Position numbers and translations under genes: made by a program
Notes under the pieces: generated by a model
Told to the model about the DNA's origin: nothing
Seen by the model: only the letters and a program-made list of their open reading frames with translations
Databases searched by the model: none
Part shown: in pieces, positions 24,693-34,268 of the stretch
Position numbering within the stretch: the stretch's first letter is position 1
Layout of the letters: the number at the start of each line of letters is the position of its first letter
Source: Candidatus Eisenbergiella intestinipullorum
Lineage (GTDB): Bacteria; Bacillota; Clostridia; Lachnospirales; Lachnospiraceae
DNA length: 41,011 nt
NCBI GenBank assembly: GCA_019119815.1
Contig: DWWH01000089.1
Coordinates: 1-41,011 of the forward strand
Reading direction: 5' to 3'

Positions 24693-27600
24693 CTACAGCA
24701 GGATCTCCCGCTGCAGGGCAAAGGAATAGAGGATCTTCTCCTTCACCCGCTTCTGCGTCAGCTGCTCCAGTGCACGGGCATAGTAATCCAGCTGGACGCG
24801 GTAGCGGTTCACAAGCTCCTGTGCCTGCGTGACGGCGTCCGTCTTGTAATCGGCTACCACCAGCCCGTCCTCCTCTTCAAAATATACGTCGATGATACCC
24901 TGGATCAGCACCGTTTCCTCCTCCGGGAAATCCGCTCCCAGCTCCGAGGCGGGCAGGCCCAGGACGAAGGGCTGTTCCCTGCGCAGAAGCCCCCGTTTTC
25001 CGGCCCGTCCCATCCGGGCCGCCAGGCCGCTCTGCAGAAAAAGGTCCAGTCTCCGGGGACTCACCGCCTCCCGGTATTCCGGCAGCAGCCTTCCCTGCCT
25101 CTGCATCTCATCCAGCAGCTCTTCCAGAAACGCTTCCCGTTCCTTCCTTCCGATTTCTCCCTTCTTCCGTCCGGCTCCCGGCCGGCAGAAGCCGGCGCTT
25201 CCCCCTGTCTCCTCCGTTTCCGGCCAGTCTTCAAAGGGAAACAGCTCCAGAACCCTATGATAAGCGCTTCCTCTTGCAGCTCCGCCCAGGCTGTCCCCTC
25301 CTCTGGCAAACCGGGGCAGATAGGGGACCACCTCTTCCTCCTCGAACAGGTGGAAGGCTTCCTCCGCCGCCTCCTTCATTCCCGCCTTTTTCAGCTCGGA
25401 CACCGTGGTTTTGGTATACAGCCGTTCCAGGTTCCGGTGCGGGTATTCGCTCTTCAGTCTTTCCAGGAGCCTGGCTGCTGCCGCATCCTCCGCAGATTTT
25501 CTCCGCCCGTCAGACTGCGCTTCCGTCCCCGGTGTTTCTTCCTCCGGTCTTTCCTCCACCGCAGAGTCATCTTTTGAGGCTGCTCCGCCCGCGGCCTCCT
25601 TCTGCACGAACTGCTTCAGACCCCGCAGGCGCTGTTCCCGGCTCTGTTCCTTTTTCATCTGTCCGGCAAGAAGGCCCGAGGCGTCCGTCAGCTCGATCCG
25701 CTGACCGCTCTGCTTCCAGGCGGGCAGCAGCCAGTCCAGACAGCTGACTGCGCCGGAGCGCCGGAAAAAGGGAAGCAAGGCAGACGGCGCACTGCCCGTC
25801 ACATTCTCCCCGCTCTGCATACATGTGCCCTCTTCCAGCTCTTTCTGCAGCTTCTCCGCCCGTTCTGCCTTCAGGCTGCCGGTGAGGATCAGCTTTTCCT
25901 GCGCCCGGGTCATGGCCACATACAGTACGCGCAGCTCCTCCCCCAGGCTGTCCCGCTGCAGCTTCCCCGCCATCACGTTCTTTTTCAGGGTTCCCTGCTT
26001 TACGCGGAGCGCGCTGTCCACATAGTCCAGGCCCACCCCCAGGTCCATATCCACAAGAACCGGCTTTGCGGCGTCCTGCATGTTAAAACGCTTGCCCAGG
26101 CCGGAAACGAAGCAGATGGGAAATTCCAGGCCCTTGGAGCGATGAATGCTCATGATGCGCACCGTGTCCGCATTTTCGTCCAGCAGGCTGGCCTCGCCGT
26201 AATCGATGTCGTATTTTTCCACCTGCTCCATATAGCGGATGAAATGGAAGAGACCGAAATAGCTGGTCTTTTCAAAGCTCTCCGCTTTGGAAAGGAGCAT
26301 TTCCAGGTTGGCGCGGCGTTGTTCCCCGCCGGGCAGGGCGGAGGCCGTGTACAGATAGCCGGTCTCCTCCAGGAATCTTCCGATCAGCTCATGGATGGGC
26401 AGATAGACGGCCAGATCCCGGAACCGCTCCAGAAGAGCCAGAAAGGCCCCGGCTTTTTTCCGAAGCTTTCGCTCCTCTTCTCCCGCCGTTTCTGCAGAAG
26501 CGGCCCTTTTCGCCTCTTTTCCCGTCTCTTCCCCGGAAGCTTCCTCTCCCTCCTGCGCGCAGGCACACAGGCTCTCATACAGCCTCCCTTTTTCCTTTTT
26601 TGCCCGGATCCGGGCAATCTCCTGATCGGAAAAGCCGGCCGCCGGGCTCTTGAGCACGCCGAACAGCGGAATATCCTGCAGCGGATTATTGAGCACCCGA
26701 AGGAAATTGAGAACAGTCTGCACCTCCGTGGCAGCAAAATATCCGGTTCGGGAGGTGATGTATACCGGAATGCCGCAGCTCTCCAGCACCTTTTTAAAGG
26801 TTTCGTCCCATCCGGAAGGAGAACGCAGCAGGATCACAATGTCCGAATAACGGGCGGGGCGCAGCTCTTTCGTCTCTGCATCCGTTACAGGGAGCCGTCC
26901 CACCAGCTCCCGGATGCGTCCTGCGACAGCCAGAGCCTCCCGTTCCTTTTCCTCCATGCCGTCTTCACCGGGCACACACAATAACACCTCGGTACGGTAG
27001 GGATCCTCGCCGGAACCGGAAGTCCCGTCCGGGAAAACTGCTCCCGGATAGAGGGCCGCGTCCGCATCATAAGCCACGCCGCCCAGATCCTTTCCCATGA
27101 GACAGGAAAAGACCCCATTCACGCTGTCCGTCACCTGCCTGCGGCTGCGGAAATTCTTTTTCAGATCAATGCGCCGTTCCGGGATCCTGTCCGCCTCAGA
27201 TGTTTCCGTCCCGTCCGTCTCCGGTGCTTCTGCTTCATCCGCCCCTTTTTCCGCCTTCCGATAGCGGTCGAATTTTTCCATGAAAAGCTCCGGCCTTGCC
27301 AGGCGGAATTTGTAGATGCTCTGCTTCACATCGCCCACCATGAACCGGTTATAGCGCCCGTCCTCTTCTCCGGAAATGCTCAAAAGCAGGTATTCCTGCA
27401 CCAGGTTGCTGTCCTGGTATTCGTCGATCATGATCTCCTCATAGGTTTCCCGAAGCTGCTTCGCCGTGCGGGTGGCAAGGAGCCTTCCTTCCTTACGCCG
27501 GATGAGGATGGAGAGCGCCAGATGCTCCATATCATGGAAATCCAGAATGCCCCGTTCCCGTTTTTTCTGAGCAAAACGAACACAGAATTCCCGCGCCAGG

Positions 27601-28628
27601 TCAAGGAGGGCTTCCGCGAAGGGCGCGCAGGCCCGCATCCGCTCCTTCTGGACTTCGCCGGAGGCATAAAAATAATTCTCCCGCAGGCCGGAAAGCAGCT
27701 CCTTCGCCGCAGCGCGGAGCTCCTTCGCCCGCTCCCTCTTCTCCGGCGAGACGGCCGCATCCTTCTTTGCGCTGATCCGGCCGAAGGAGAGGCCGGAAAA
27801 GCCCTCATACAGCGCCTGAAAGGTTTCCGCACGGGAAAGCTCCTCCACCCGTTCCAGGTCCTCCAGGAGAGTATCCAGGTACATATAGGGTCCGTCCGCC
27901 TCCCGGCAGAGCGAAAGCGCCTGCTTCAGGAGCTGTCCTGCTCCGGAAAGCTGCATCCGCACATAACGTTTCAGCTCCTCCATCCAGGCGCAGGCATCCA
28001 GCCCTCCCTCCGGCACGTCATAATCCCGTTTGTGCTCCTCCAGCCATTCCAACGGCCAGGGATAGCTCATGGCGAACTCGTACAGGGAAAGGATCTGCTC
28101 CTCCAGCCGCCTGTCGTTCCCCTGGGGAGAAAAATATTCCACACACTCCCCAAGGACGCTGTTTCCGTCCTCCTCTCCCTCCGCAAAAGCCTCTTCCAGC
28201 ATCCCGGAAAGCACGTCCCGCTTCAGCAGACGGATCTCTCCCTCATCCGCCACGCGGAAATCCGGGTCCAGGCCGATCTCGTCAAAATGATTGCGTACCA
28301 GGTACAGGCAGAAGCTGTCGATGGTGGTGATCTGCGCGTGATGGATCAGGGTGAGCTGTCTGGCCAGATGGGTGTTCTGCGGCTGCTCCTCCACAGCCTG
28401 GGAAAGAGCCTGGCTGATCCTCTCCCTCATCTGAGCGGCGGCCGCACTGGTAAAGGTCACCACCAGCAGCCGGTCAATGTCCACCGGATGAACCGGATCC
28501 TTTACCATCCGGATGATCCGCTCCACCAGCACGGCCGTCTTGCCGCTTCCGGCAGCCGCAGACACCAGAACGCTGGCTCCTCTGACGTCGATGGTTTCCT
28601 GCTGTTCCTTCGTAAATGTCACTGCCAC
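24693..28628 (-). CDS. addA: ATP-dependent helicase/nuclease subunit A (AddA)
   Basis: AddA is the UvrD-like 3'-5' helicase and nuclease of the AddAB complex, which resects double-strand breaks and loads RecA in Firmicutes. The 1311-residue protein has the Q motif (FTKEQQETID), Walker A (AAAGSGKTAVL), motif II (IDEYQDSN), the GDVKQSIYKFRLARP motif III region, the RSKGLEFP motif and VAMTRAQEKL. The C-terminal RecB-type nuclease domain ends with VVADYKTD, where D and K are catalytic. Length is at the upper end for the family, because of charged low-complexity inserts such as EEASGEETGKEAKR and a segment rich in Glu/Ser/Ala near residues 1030-1070. The start is GTG at 28628 with AGGAGG ten bases upstream. 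The first ten bases overlap the end of addB, so the subunits are translationally coupled. Confidence 0.96.
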   Translation of the reverse strand: MAVTFTKEQQETIDVRGASVLVSAAAGSGKTAVLVERIIRMVKDPVHPVDIDRLLVVTFTSAAAAQMRERISQALSQAVEEQPQNTHLARQLTLIHHAQITTIDSFCLYLVRNHFDEIGLDPDFRVADEGEIRLLKRDVLSGMLEEAFAEGEEDGNSVLGECVEYFSPQGNDRRLEEQILSLYEFAMSYPWPLEWLEEHKRDYDVPEGGLDACAWMEELKRYVRMQLSGAGQLLKQALSLCREADGPYMYLDTLLEDLERVEELSRAETFQALYEGFSGLSFGRISAKKDAAVSPEKRERAKELRAAAKELLSGLRENYFYASGEVQKERMRACAPFAEALLDLAREFCVRFAQKKRERGILDFHDMEHLALSILIRRKEGRLLATRTAKQLRETYEEIMIDEYQDSNLVQEYLLLSISGEEDGRYNRFMVGDVKQSIYKFRLARPELFMEKFDRYRKAEKGADEAEAPETDGTETSEADRIPERRIDLKKNFRSRRQVTDSVNGVFSCLMGKDLGGVAYDADAALYPGAVFPDGTSGSGEDPYRTEVLLCVPGEDGMEEKEREALAVAGRIRELVGRLPVTDAETKELRPARYSDIVILLRSPSGWDETFKKVLESCGIPVYITSRTGYFAATEVQTVLNFLRVLNNPLQDIPLFGVLKSPAAGFSDQEIARIRAKKEKGRLYESLCACAQEGEEASGEETGKEAKRAASAETAGEEERKLRKKAGAFLALLERFRDLAVYLPIHELIGRFLEETGYLYTASALPGGEQRRANLEMLLSKAESFEKTSYFGLFHFIRYMEQVEKYDIDYGEASLLDENADTVRIMSIHRSKGLEFPICFVSGLGKRFNMQDAAKPVLVDMDLGVGLDYVDSALRVKQGTLKKNVMAGKLQRDSLGEELRVLYVAMTRAQEKLILTGSLKAERAEKLQKELEEGTCMQSGENVTGSAPSALLPFFRRSGAVSCLDWLLPAWKQSGQRIELTDASGLLAGQMKKEQSREQRLRGLKQFVQKEAAGGAASKDDSAVEERPEEETPGTEAQSDGRRKSAEDAAAARLLERLKSEYPHRNLERLYTKTTVSELKKAGMKEAAEEAFHLFEEEEVVPYLPRFARGGDSLGGAARGSAYHRVLELFPFEDWPETEETGGSAGFCRPGAGRKKGEIGRKEREAFLEELLDEMQRQGRLLPEYREAVSPRRLDLFLQSGLAARMGRAGKRGLLRREQPFVLGLPASELGADFPEEETVLIQGIIDVYFEEEDGLVVADYKTDAVTQAQELVNRYRVQLDYYARALEQLTQKRVKEKILYSFALQREILL

Positions 28629-31600
28629 CCTTTCTGTCCTCCTGTCTTCCTGTCTGTCCGGGCCGGCCCGGCACCGCTTTCCGTCCGGCCGGTCCCGGCC
28701 TTCGGCGCACCCTGTCCTTTGCCGTCCGCTTCCGGTACCCGGTTCTCCTCCTTCCCCCGTTCCAGGGCTTCCTCCATCCGGCGCATGGCCTCCCGCCCCT
28801 CCAGCTTCTCCAGAGTGCGGGCCTCATAGCCCGGGATCCGGCGGTCAAAGCCGCAGACCCGGCTGTATGGACAATATGTGCAGGCCCCCTCATTCGCTCC
28901 CGCCTGGCGGTAAGGATTTAACGGAATCCTGCCGTCCAGAATCTCCGTTCCGATCTCCCGGATTTTCAGATTCACATAATCCGAAATGACCCGGAATTCC
29001 TCTCCGGAAAGGACGCTGGAGCGGGCGCCCAGCCCTCCGTCTTTCTTCCGTTCCACGGGGATCACGTCCGATCTTCCGGTGAAATGAGCGTCCAGCCCTT
29101 CGATCACCTGCTCCTCCGAACGGACCACCCCCGTCATGCGCAGGCGGCCGAGAAGCTCCTTCTGCACCCGGCCAATCAGCGCTTCCTCATCCTCTCCCGG
29201 CTCTTCCTCCACCTCCACGACGGGATCGTGGACCCGGTAATAAAGCATGGCAGCGGGTACCACCTCGTCCTTCGGATGCTCCTTCTGCTCCAGCTCCACG
29301 GCCGCGTTCAGATAGACCACCAGCTGAAGCTGCAGGCCGTAGTACAGGGCTGCCAGACTGAAATCCCGGCTGCCCGATTTGTAATCGATGACCTTCACAT
29401 AGACGCGGTCCTTTCCGGAAGGCGTGTTCCGCCCCGGCTCCCGCCAGGTATCCACCCGGTCGATCCGGCCTTTTAAGCGCAGCTTTTCCTCGCCGGTGAG
29501 GGCGATATTCACCGCCTCCAGGTCCTCCAGAACGGAGAAGGACACCTCAAAATGCTCCGGGGAAAAGGCTCCCTTTTTCAGCTGATACTGCAGGGTGGAA
29601 ACGGTCCGCTTCAGGATCCGCTTCATCCGGGTGATCAGATAGCGGTTTCTGGCGCTGTCAAAAAGGACGGCGCTGCCGTAGGAAGCCGCGAAGGCCTCCA
29701 CCGCCTCCTCCACCAGCGCATCACCCACCTCCTTCGGAAAATCAAACCAGGTGTAGCCCTTTTCCTTCAGCCGGTCTCCGAAAATCTCCAGCACTCCGTG
29801 AAAGAGATTTCCCATGTCCACCGCCTCAAAGCTGTAGTCCTCCCGTTCCTTCAGATACAGGCCGTACTGCAGGAAATGGGCATAGGCGCAGGAGGCGTAG
29901 CGCTCCAGACGGCTGACGCTTCCAAGCAGAGTGCTCCCAAACAGAGCCAGAGCCGCCGCCTTGCCAAGCGGCTGCTCCTGATAGGAATAGAAGGCGGAAC
30001 GCACCATGCTCTCCGTCCACTCCGCCGTTTCTCCGGAGACCGCGTAAACCTGATACAGCTTTCCAAACCGCGCTTCCTCCCCGCCTCCCTGTTCCATCCT
30101 TCCGTCCGCATAACGGCGCAGCCCCTGGATGAACAGGGCCCTGCCGTCCTTTAACGACTGCACCTGATCGATTTCCGCCGCCTCCTCCGGATGCCGCACG
30201 ACGAGGGAAGGAAACAGCTTTTTTACCATGGAAAAAAGATAGGAGGGCCGCAGCGCTTTTCCCTCTCCGTTCATTCTGGCGCAGGAAAGGAACAGATGCT
30301 CCGAGGGCTTCGTCAGGTTCATATACAGATAAAGGCGCTGCATGTACATCTGCTGTCTGGGCGTGGGCGCCAGCTCCAGTCCGCTTCCCTGCAGAAACTC
30401 CCGGTCCACATCCGAAAGCAGGCCGCCGCTTTGCGCCGCCTTCGGGATAAAGCCGTCGTTGACGCCGATGAAAAACAGAGCCTTCACCCGGGTCAGCCTG
30501 GTCCGTTCCACATCTCCGGCAACCACCCGGTCCACGTTCTGAGGGATTGTCCCCACCTGGATTTCCGAAAGCCCGGCCTCCAGAATCTGACAGAATTCCT
30601 CCATTTTCACCGGCTCCTCCCCGAGAAGCTCCACGATCTGATCCAGAAGGTCCATCACCAGCCTGTAGATCTGGCTGTATTCCATGGCCCGTACCGTATC
30701 CTGCTTTTCCTGAAACCGGTTCTCATATTCCTTCAGCTTCTGCTGCACCCGGTTTTCTTCAATAAAGGCGTAGAGCGCCCGCACCAGCTCCTCCACCTTC
30801 GTAAACCGTCCCATCAGCACGGAAAGCTGTCCCATGAGCCGCTCCCGCACCCCGTTCAGCCGGGCGAGCTCCTCCACCGCGTCCTCCATGTCCTGCGTCC
30901 TGGCGGTGAAAATGTCGCTCCATTTTTTCTTTCCCCTGATGCCGCAGGCCAGCACGTAGTTTTCCAGCTCGTCCACCTCTTCTCTGGAAAAACCTGCGAG
31001 CCCGCTTCTGAGATAATGAAACACCGTTTCATAACTGAAATTCTGCACCACGATCTGCAGAGCGCTTTTCAGATATTCCAGGAAGGGATTTAAAACGATT
31101 CCCCGGGTCCGGTCCAGATAGAGCGGAATATCATAAAGGGCGGCAAAGGTTTCCAGATCGCTCGCATAGGCGGACAGATCTCCCGCGATCACCGCCACAT
31201 CCCGGTAGCAGCCGCCGGTGCGGCGCAGATATTCCCGGATGGCGATGCAGACCTGCCGCACCTCCTCCCGCTGGCTGGACGCTTCAAGGAGCGTGACGGA
31301 CCTTTCCGCATCCGTCCCCGGATAGGGACGTAAGGGGTAACGAAGCAGATGCTCTTCCATCCAGGAAAGCGGCGCGTTTTCCTTCAGCCTGGCCACCGGC
31401 CTTTCGGAGAAAATCACGTCCCTCCCCCGTTCCACGCCCGCCTCCGCGGCGATTTTCGTCAGGGATACCACCGTTTTTTTACTCAGATGGAACAGATTTT
31501 CTTCGCTCCCCGCGTCCGCAAAGCTTTCCCGCCCGTCCGCCAACACGGTCACGATGACCTCCTGCGCCTGCTCCATCAGCACCCTCAGCACCCGTTTCTG

Positions 31601-32230
31601 CACGGGCGTGAAATCCACAAAGCCGTCCACCGCCACGACCGCTCCCCGCACCAGCCGGGACCGGGAAAGGCGCTCCGCCAGCAGCCCCAGCGTTTCCTCC
31701 GCGGTCACATACCCCTTTTCCATATACTCCCGGAAGCCCTGATAAAGCACGCCCAGATCCTTCAGCTTGTGATACAGCCCGCCCCGTCCGTTTGCGTACT
31801 CCGTCAGCGTCTCAAGCTCCTTCGGCCCGATCCCGTACTGCATGAACTCCGACAGCACGGACTTCACCTCATGGACATAGCCCGTCTTATTCAGGCTCGG
31901 CCCGATCACCGTGGTTTTCTCCCTCAGTCCTCCCGCAATCTTACGGATCACCAGGCTCTTTCCCGTATCATCCAGCACCGTCCTGGCATCCTCCCCCACC
32001 TCTTCAAAAACCCGATGGGCCAGACGCGAAAAGGAAAGCGCGTCGATATTCATGATCCCCTTTCTGGGATGCAGCCGCACCAGCTCCGCCTGGGTCTGCA
32101 TGCTGAACTGATCCGGCACGAGGAGAAAAAAATTCTGCTCCGGATGTTCCATGGAACGCTTTATGATCTCACGGTACAGCGCCGTGCTTTTTCCCGCGCC
32201 TGACGCGCCGATGTAAAAACGCAGTGACAT
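28619..32230 (-). CDS. addB: ATP-dependent nuclease subunit B (AddB)
   Basis: AddB is the second subunit of the AddAB break-processing complex. It has an inactive-type helicase fold that recognises the Chi-like sequence and a C-terminal nuclease stabilised by an iron-sulfur cluster. The 1203-residue protein begins MSLRFYIGASGAGKST with its Walker A at residues 8-16. The nuclease domain has VIDYKSG with catalytic D and K. The cluster cysteines are the Cys of YASCAYAH and the three of CTYCPYSRVC near the end. After the cluster lie about 100 extra charged residues rich in Glu, Gly, Arg and Lys. ATG 32230 is chosen over an upstream in-frame codon (32263) because AAGGAAGG precedes it and the fold starts there. 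Gene order addB-addA is standard for Firmicutes. Confidence 0.96.
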   Translation of the reverse strand: MSLRFYIGASGAGKSTALYREIIKRSMEHPEQNFFLLVPDQFSMQTQAELVRLHPRKGIMNIDALSFSRLAHRVFEEVGEDARTVLDDTGKSLVIRKIAGGLREKTTVIGPSLNKTGYVHEVKSVLSEFMQYGIGPKELETLTEYANGRGGLYHKLKDLGVLYQGFREYMEKGYVTAEETLGLLAERLSRSRLVRGAVVAVDGFVDFTPVQKRVLRVLMEQAQEVIVTVLADGRESFADAGSEENLFHLSKKTVVSLTKIAAEAGVERGRDVIFSERPVARLKENAPLSWMEEHLLRYPLRPYPGTDAERSVTLLEASSQREEVRQVCIAIREYLRRTGGCYRDVAVIAGDLSAYASDLETFAALYDIPLYLDRTRGIVLNPFLEYLKSALQIVVQNFSYETVFHYLRSGLAGFSREEVDELENYVLACGIRGKKKWSDIFTARTQDMEDAVEELARLNGVRERLMGQLSVLMGRFTKVEELVRALYAFIEENRVQQKLKEYENRFQEKQDTVRAMEYSQIYRLVMDLLDQIVELLGEEPVKMEEFCQILEAGLSEIQVGTIPQNVDRVVAGDVERTRLTRVKALFFIGVNDGFIPKAAQSGGLLSDVDREFLQGSGLELAPTPRQQMYMQRLYLYMNLTKPSEHLFLSCARMNGEGKALRPSYLFSMVKKLFPSLVVRHPEEAAEIDQVQSLKDGRALFIQGLRRYADGRMEQGGGEEARFGKLYQVYAVSGETAEWTESMVRSAFYSYQEQPLGKAAALALFGSTLLGSVSRLERYASCAYAHFLQYGLYLKEREDYSFEAVDMGNLFHGVLEIFGDRLKEKGYTWFDFPKEVGDALVEEAVEAFAASYGSAVLFDSARNRYLITRMKRILKRTVSTLQYQLKKGAFSPEHFEVSFSVLEDLEAVNIALTGEEKLRLKGRIDRVDTWREPGRNTPSGKDRVYVKVIDYKSGSRDFSLAALYYGLQLQLVVYLNAAVELEQKEHPKDEVVPAAMLYYRVHDPVVEVEEEPGEDEEALIGRVQKELLGRLRMTGVVRSEEQVIEGLDAHFTGRSDVIPVERKKDGGLGARSSVLSGEEFRVISDYVNLKIREIGTEILDGRIPLNPYRQAGANEGACTYCPYSRVCGFDRRIPGYEARTLEKLEGREAMRRMEEALERGKEENRVPEADGKGQGAPKAGTGRTESGAGPARTDRKTGGQKGWQ

Positions 32231-32295
32231 TTTGTTTCCTTCCTTTCCCGCAGCCTGTGACATCGAAATGAACCGAACGGATTCCCGGCCGCCCT

Positions 32296-32324
32296 GGTCC
32301 GGGAACCTGAACGGGTCCGGGAAC
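32296..32324. repeat. Two 11-bp direct repeats upstream of addB
   Basis: GGTCCGGGAAC occurs at 32296-32306 and again at 32314-32324, starting 18 bases apart. The pair fills most of the short space between the rpn remnant stop (32327) and the addB start (32230). It could be a protein-binding site for addBA control or a chance duplication. No promoter was recognised beside it. Confidence 0.5.
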
Positions 32325-32326
32325 GT

Positions 32327-33343
32327 CTAAACTGCAGACAGGCACCCCGATTCCTGTAAAAAATGCTCCAGATATTCTGACGCCCCTTCTTCCGACATTC
32401 CAAAGTACTTTTCCAGTTTTTTCTCAATCTGCTCCCGGCTGCTTCCGTTTTCCAGATTGTCCAGAATCATTGCCCGGATCCCTTCTTCGCGCCCCTCTTC
32501 TCTCCCTTTTTCCATTCCTTTTTCCATTCCTTCTTCTACCCCATCCATGAAAAAGCTTCCCATTTCCTCGTACATGTCATACTCTCCCTTCCCGTTCCGG
32601 TAGTCCTCCGCCTTCTCCAGCAGTTTTCTGTTGTCCGTCATCACCGCTATCGCCTCCAGAGTGTCTCTGTCCAGTTTCCGGTACGCCTCCCGTTCCCCGA
32701 TAAACCTCTTCATTTCCCTCCGGTCCTTCCGGAAGGGAAGCACCGCAAGCAATTCTCTCAGCGAAGTCCGGAACACTCCGTAATCCATCGGCTCATCCGC
32801 ACGGATCAGGATCATCGGATAATCGCGGAACAATCCCCGGAAAGCATCTTCTTTTTCAAAACGCATCATATCGCTCAGATACTGCGGTCCGTCCCAGGGT
32901 TCGATACCGTGGTACAGACATACGGTATAAACGGGGAACAGCCGGTCCGTACTCCGGAGCCGTCCCATCCTCTCTGAAGCGTTCCGCTACTCTCCCGCCT
33001 TCCCGTTCTTCCTCTGAATCGCCCTTGCCTGGCGCAGATATTCCTGCGCGTCATAATTCATGCAGCGCAACGGCATCCCGTAATCCACCGTTTCCTGGGC
33101 TTCCAGCGCCACCAGCCGCAGGATGCTCCCTCCGTCTCTGACCCGCCGGATCATATCCCGGGTGCGGCCGCGGTATTTCAGCTTCCGCCCCTTTCCTTCC
33201 GTTTCGGTATAGTGCTCCGACACATTTTCGAGCTGTTGTGGATCTACCGCCTGAACGCCGCCGAATACGGCGCCGTTCATCAGATCGGCAAACCTGGCGT
33301 TGTCCTCCAGATAACGCAGAATGGCATCGTTCTTTTCTCCCAT
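32327..33343 (-). pseudogene. Rpn-family (PD-(D/E)XK) nuclease gene interrupted by an in-frame TAG
   Basis: The N-terminal 118 residues hold the nuclease core: an N-terminal helix, RTRDMIRR with the catalytic Asp and ALEAQETVDYGMPLR with the E-x-Q motif. A TAG at 32987-32989 stops translation. The same frame then continues as RNASERMGRLRSTDRLFPVYTVCLYHG, the expected middle of the family, up to a coiled C-terminus with tandem MEKG and REEG units. Without the TAG the product would have 338 residues, a normal Rpn length. Rpn proteins are DNA nucleases linked to recombination and phage defence, and the C-terminal part is known to be made alone as an intragenic antitoxin in some members. One nonsense mutation is the simplest reading. 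The C-terminal piece (ATG at 32968 or the inner ones near 32515-32527) could still be translated. It lies upstream of addBA on the same strand. Confidence 0.8.
32507..32530. repeat. Tandem 12-bp repeat in the rpn C-terminal coding part
   Basis: Two adjacent exact copies of TTTTTCCATTCC (minus strand GGAATGGAAAAA) encode the repeated GMEK unit in the coiled tail of the Rpn protein. Each copy carries an ATG next to a purine-rich stretch. Such tails vary in repeat number between Rpn homologues, by slippage. Confidence 0.7.
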
Positions 33344-33512
33344 GTCCTACAGCCTCCCTTTCCCGGCAGGCATGCAGAAACCGCCCCTGCCGTTGTCCTT
33401 TTTCTGTTGTGTTCCAACCTCTGTGTAAATACGGCAGATTCGCCAGAAGAATAACGCAGATCGTCAGATATGTTATTGATGAAACCATCATAAGACAAAA
33501 AGAGCAGAAATG

Positions 33513-34193
33513 TCAATCCATTTCTGCTGATTCTGATGCCCCAAAAGGCGCCTCTCCTTTTCCCGCTCCCAGCCCGCGCAGCAGTCTGGCCGTAAAAGCC
33601 TCCGTGATCTGAAAGACCGAGATGCGGGCATAATCCACTCCGGCCAGTTCCATGGCCTCCCGCTGTTTTTCGGTGATGGAAGTATAGGGATAGATACCGA
33701 ACAGGAAGGGGAAAAAGACGCAGATGAATTCCCGGATCCTCTCTTCCCCCATCTGCGGGAAGCAGGCCCTCAGGCAGGATGCGACCGCCTGGAGCGCATG
33801 GTTGTACGCGGTCTTGAAGGCCACCAGGTTTTCCAGCCTGCTGTTGTCCTCCACGTCGTACAGGTTCATGGACATCAGCTTCAGCAGGCGCTCCCGCCGT
33901 TCCACCGTCCGGGCGAGACCTGCGGAAAAAGCCTCCGGCGCCGCGGCCCTTCCGCTGTTTCCCAGCGCTTCCAGGTCGTCCACCCAGGCCTCGTATTCCC
34001 GCTGCATCAACGCCAGAAAAATTTCTTCCTTCGTCTGAAAATAATTATAGATCGAAGTGCGGGTAAAGGATGTCTGCTTTCCGATTTCCTTCAGCGTGAT
34101 CTCCTTAAAGCTCATCTTTTCATAGAGCGCCGCGCAGGCGTTTATGATTTCATCCTTTCTCGCATTGGTAAGCTCCTTTGAACCCTTCGGCAC
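33513..34193 (-). CDS. TetR family transcriptional regulator
   Basis: 226 residues. The N-terminal DNA-binding domain (about 10-58) reads ARKDEIINACAALYEKMSFKEITLKEIGKQTSFTRTSIYNYFQTKEEIFLALM, here cited as the TetR helix-turn-helix with its YNYF recognition helix and the KEE anchor. The rest is all-helical and would bind an unknown ligand and form a dimer. The start is GTG at 34193 behind AAAGGAGG; no ATG alternative fits the domain. It lies 75 bases after the MFS transporter gene on the same strand, so it probably represses the transporter operon and is released by a transported compound. That pairing is common, but the ligand cannot be told from the sequence. Confidence 0.9.
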   Translation of the reverse strand: MPKGSKELTNARKDEIINACAALYEKMSFKEITLKEIGKQTSFTRTSIYNYFQTKEEIFLALMQREYEAWVDDLEALGNSGRAAAPEAFSAGLARTVERRERLLKLMSMNLYDVEDNSRLENLVAFKTAYNHALQAVASCLRACFPQMGEERIREFICVFFPFLFGIYPYTSITEKQREAMELAGVDYARISVFQITEAFTARLLRGLGAGKGEAPFGASESAEMD

Positions 34194-34268
34194 GATCCTG
34201 CCTCCTTTTTTTCATCCCGGCCGCACGAGGCAGCCCTGCCGTCCTCTATTTTGCCGTTCCGTTCCCTT

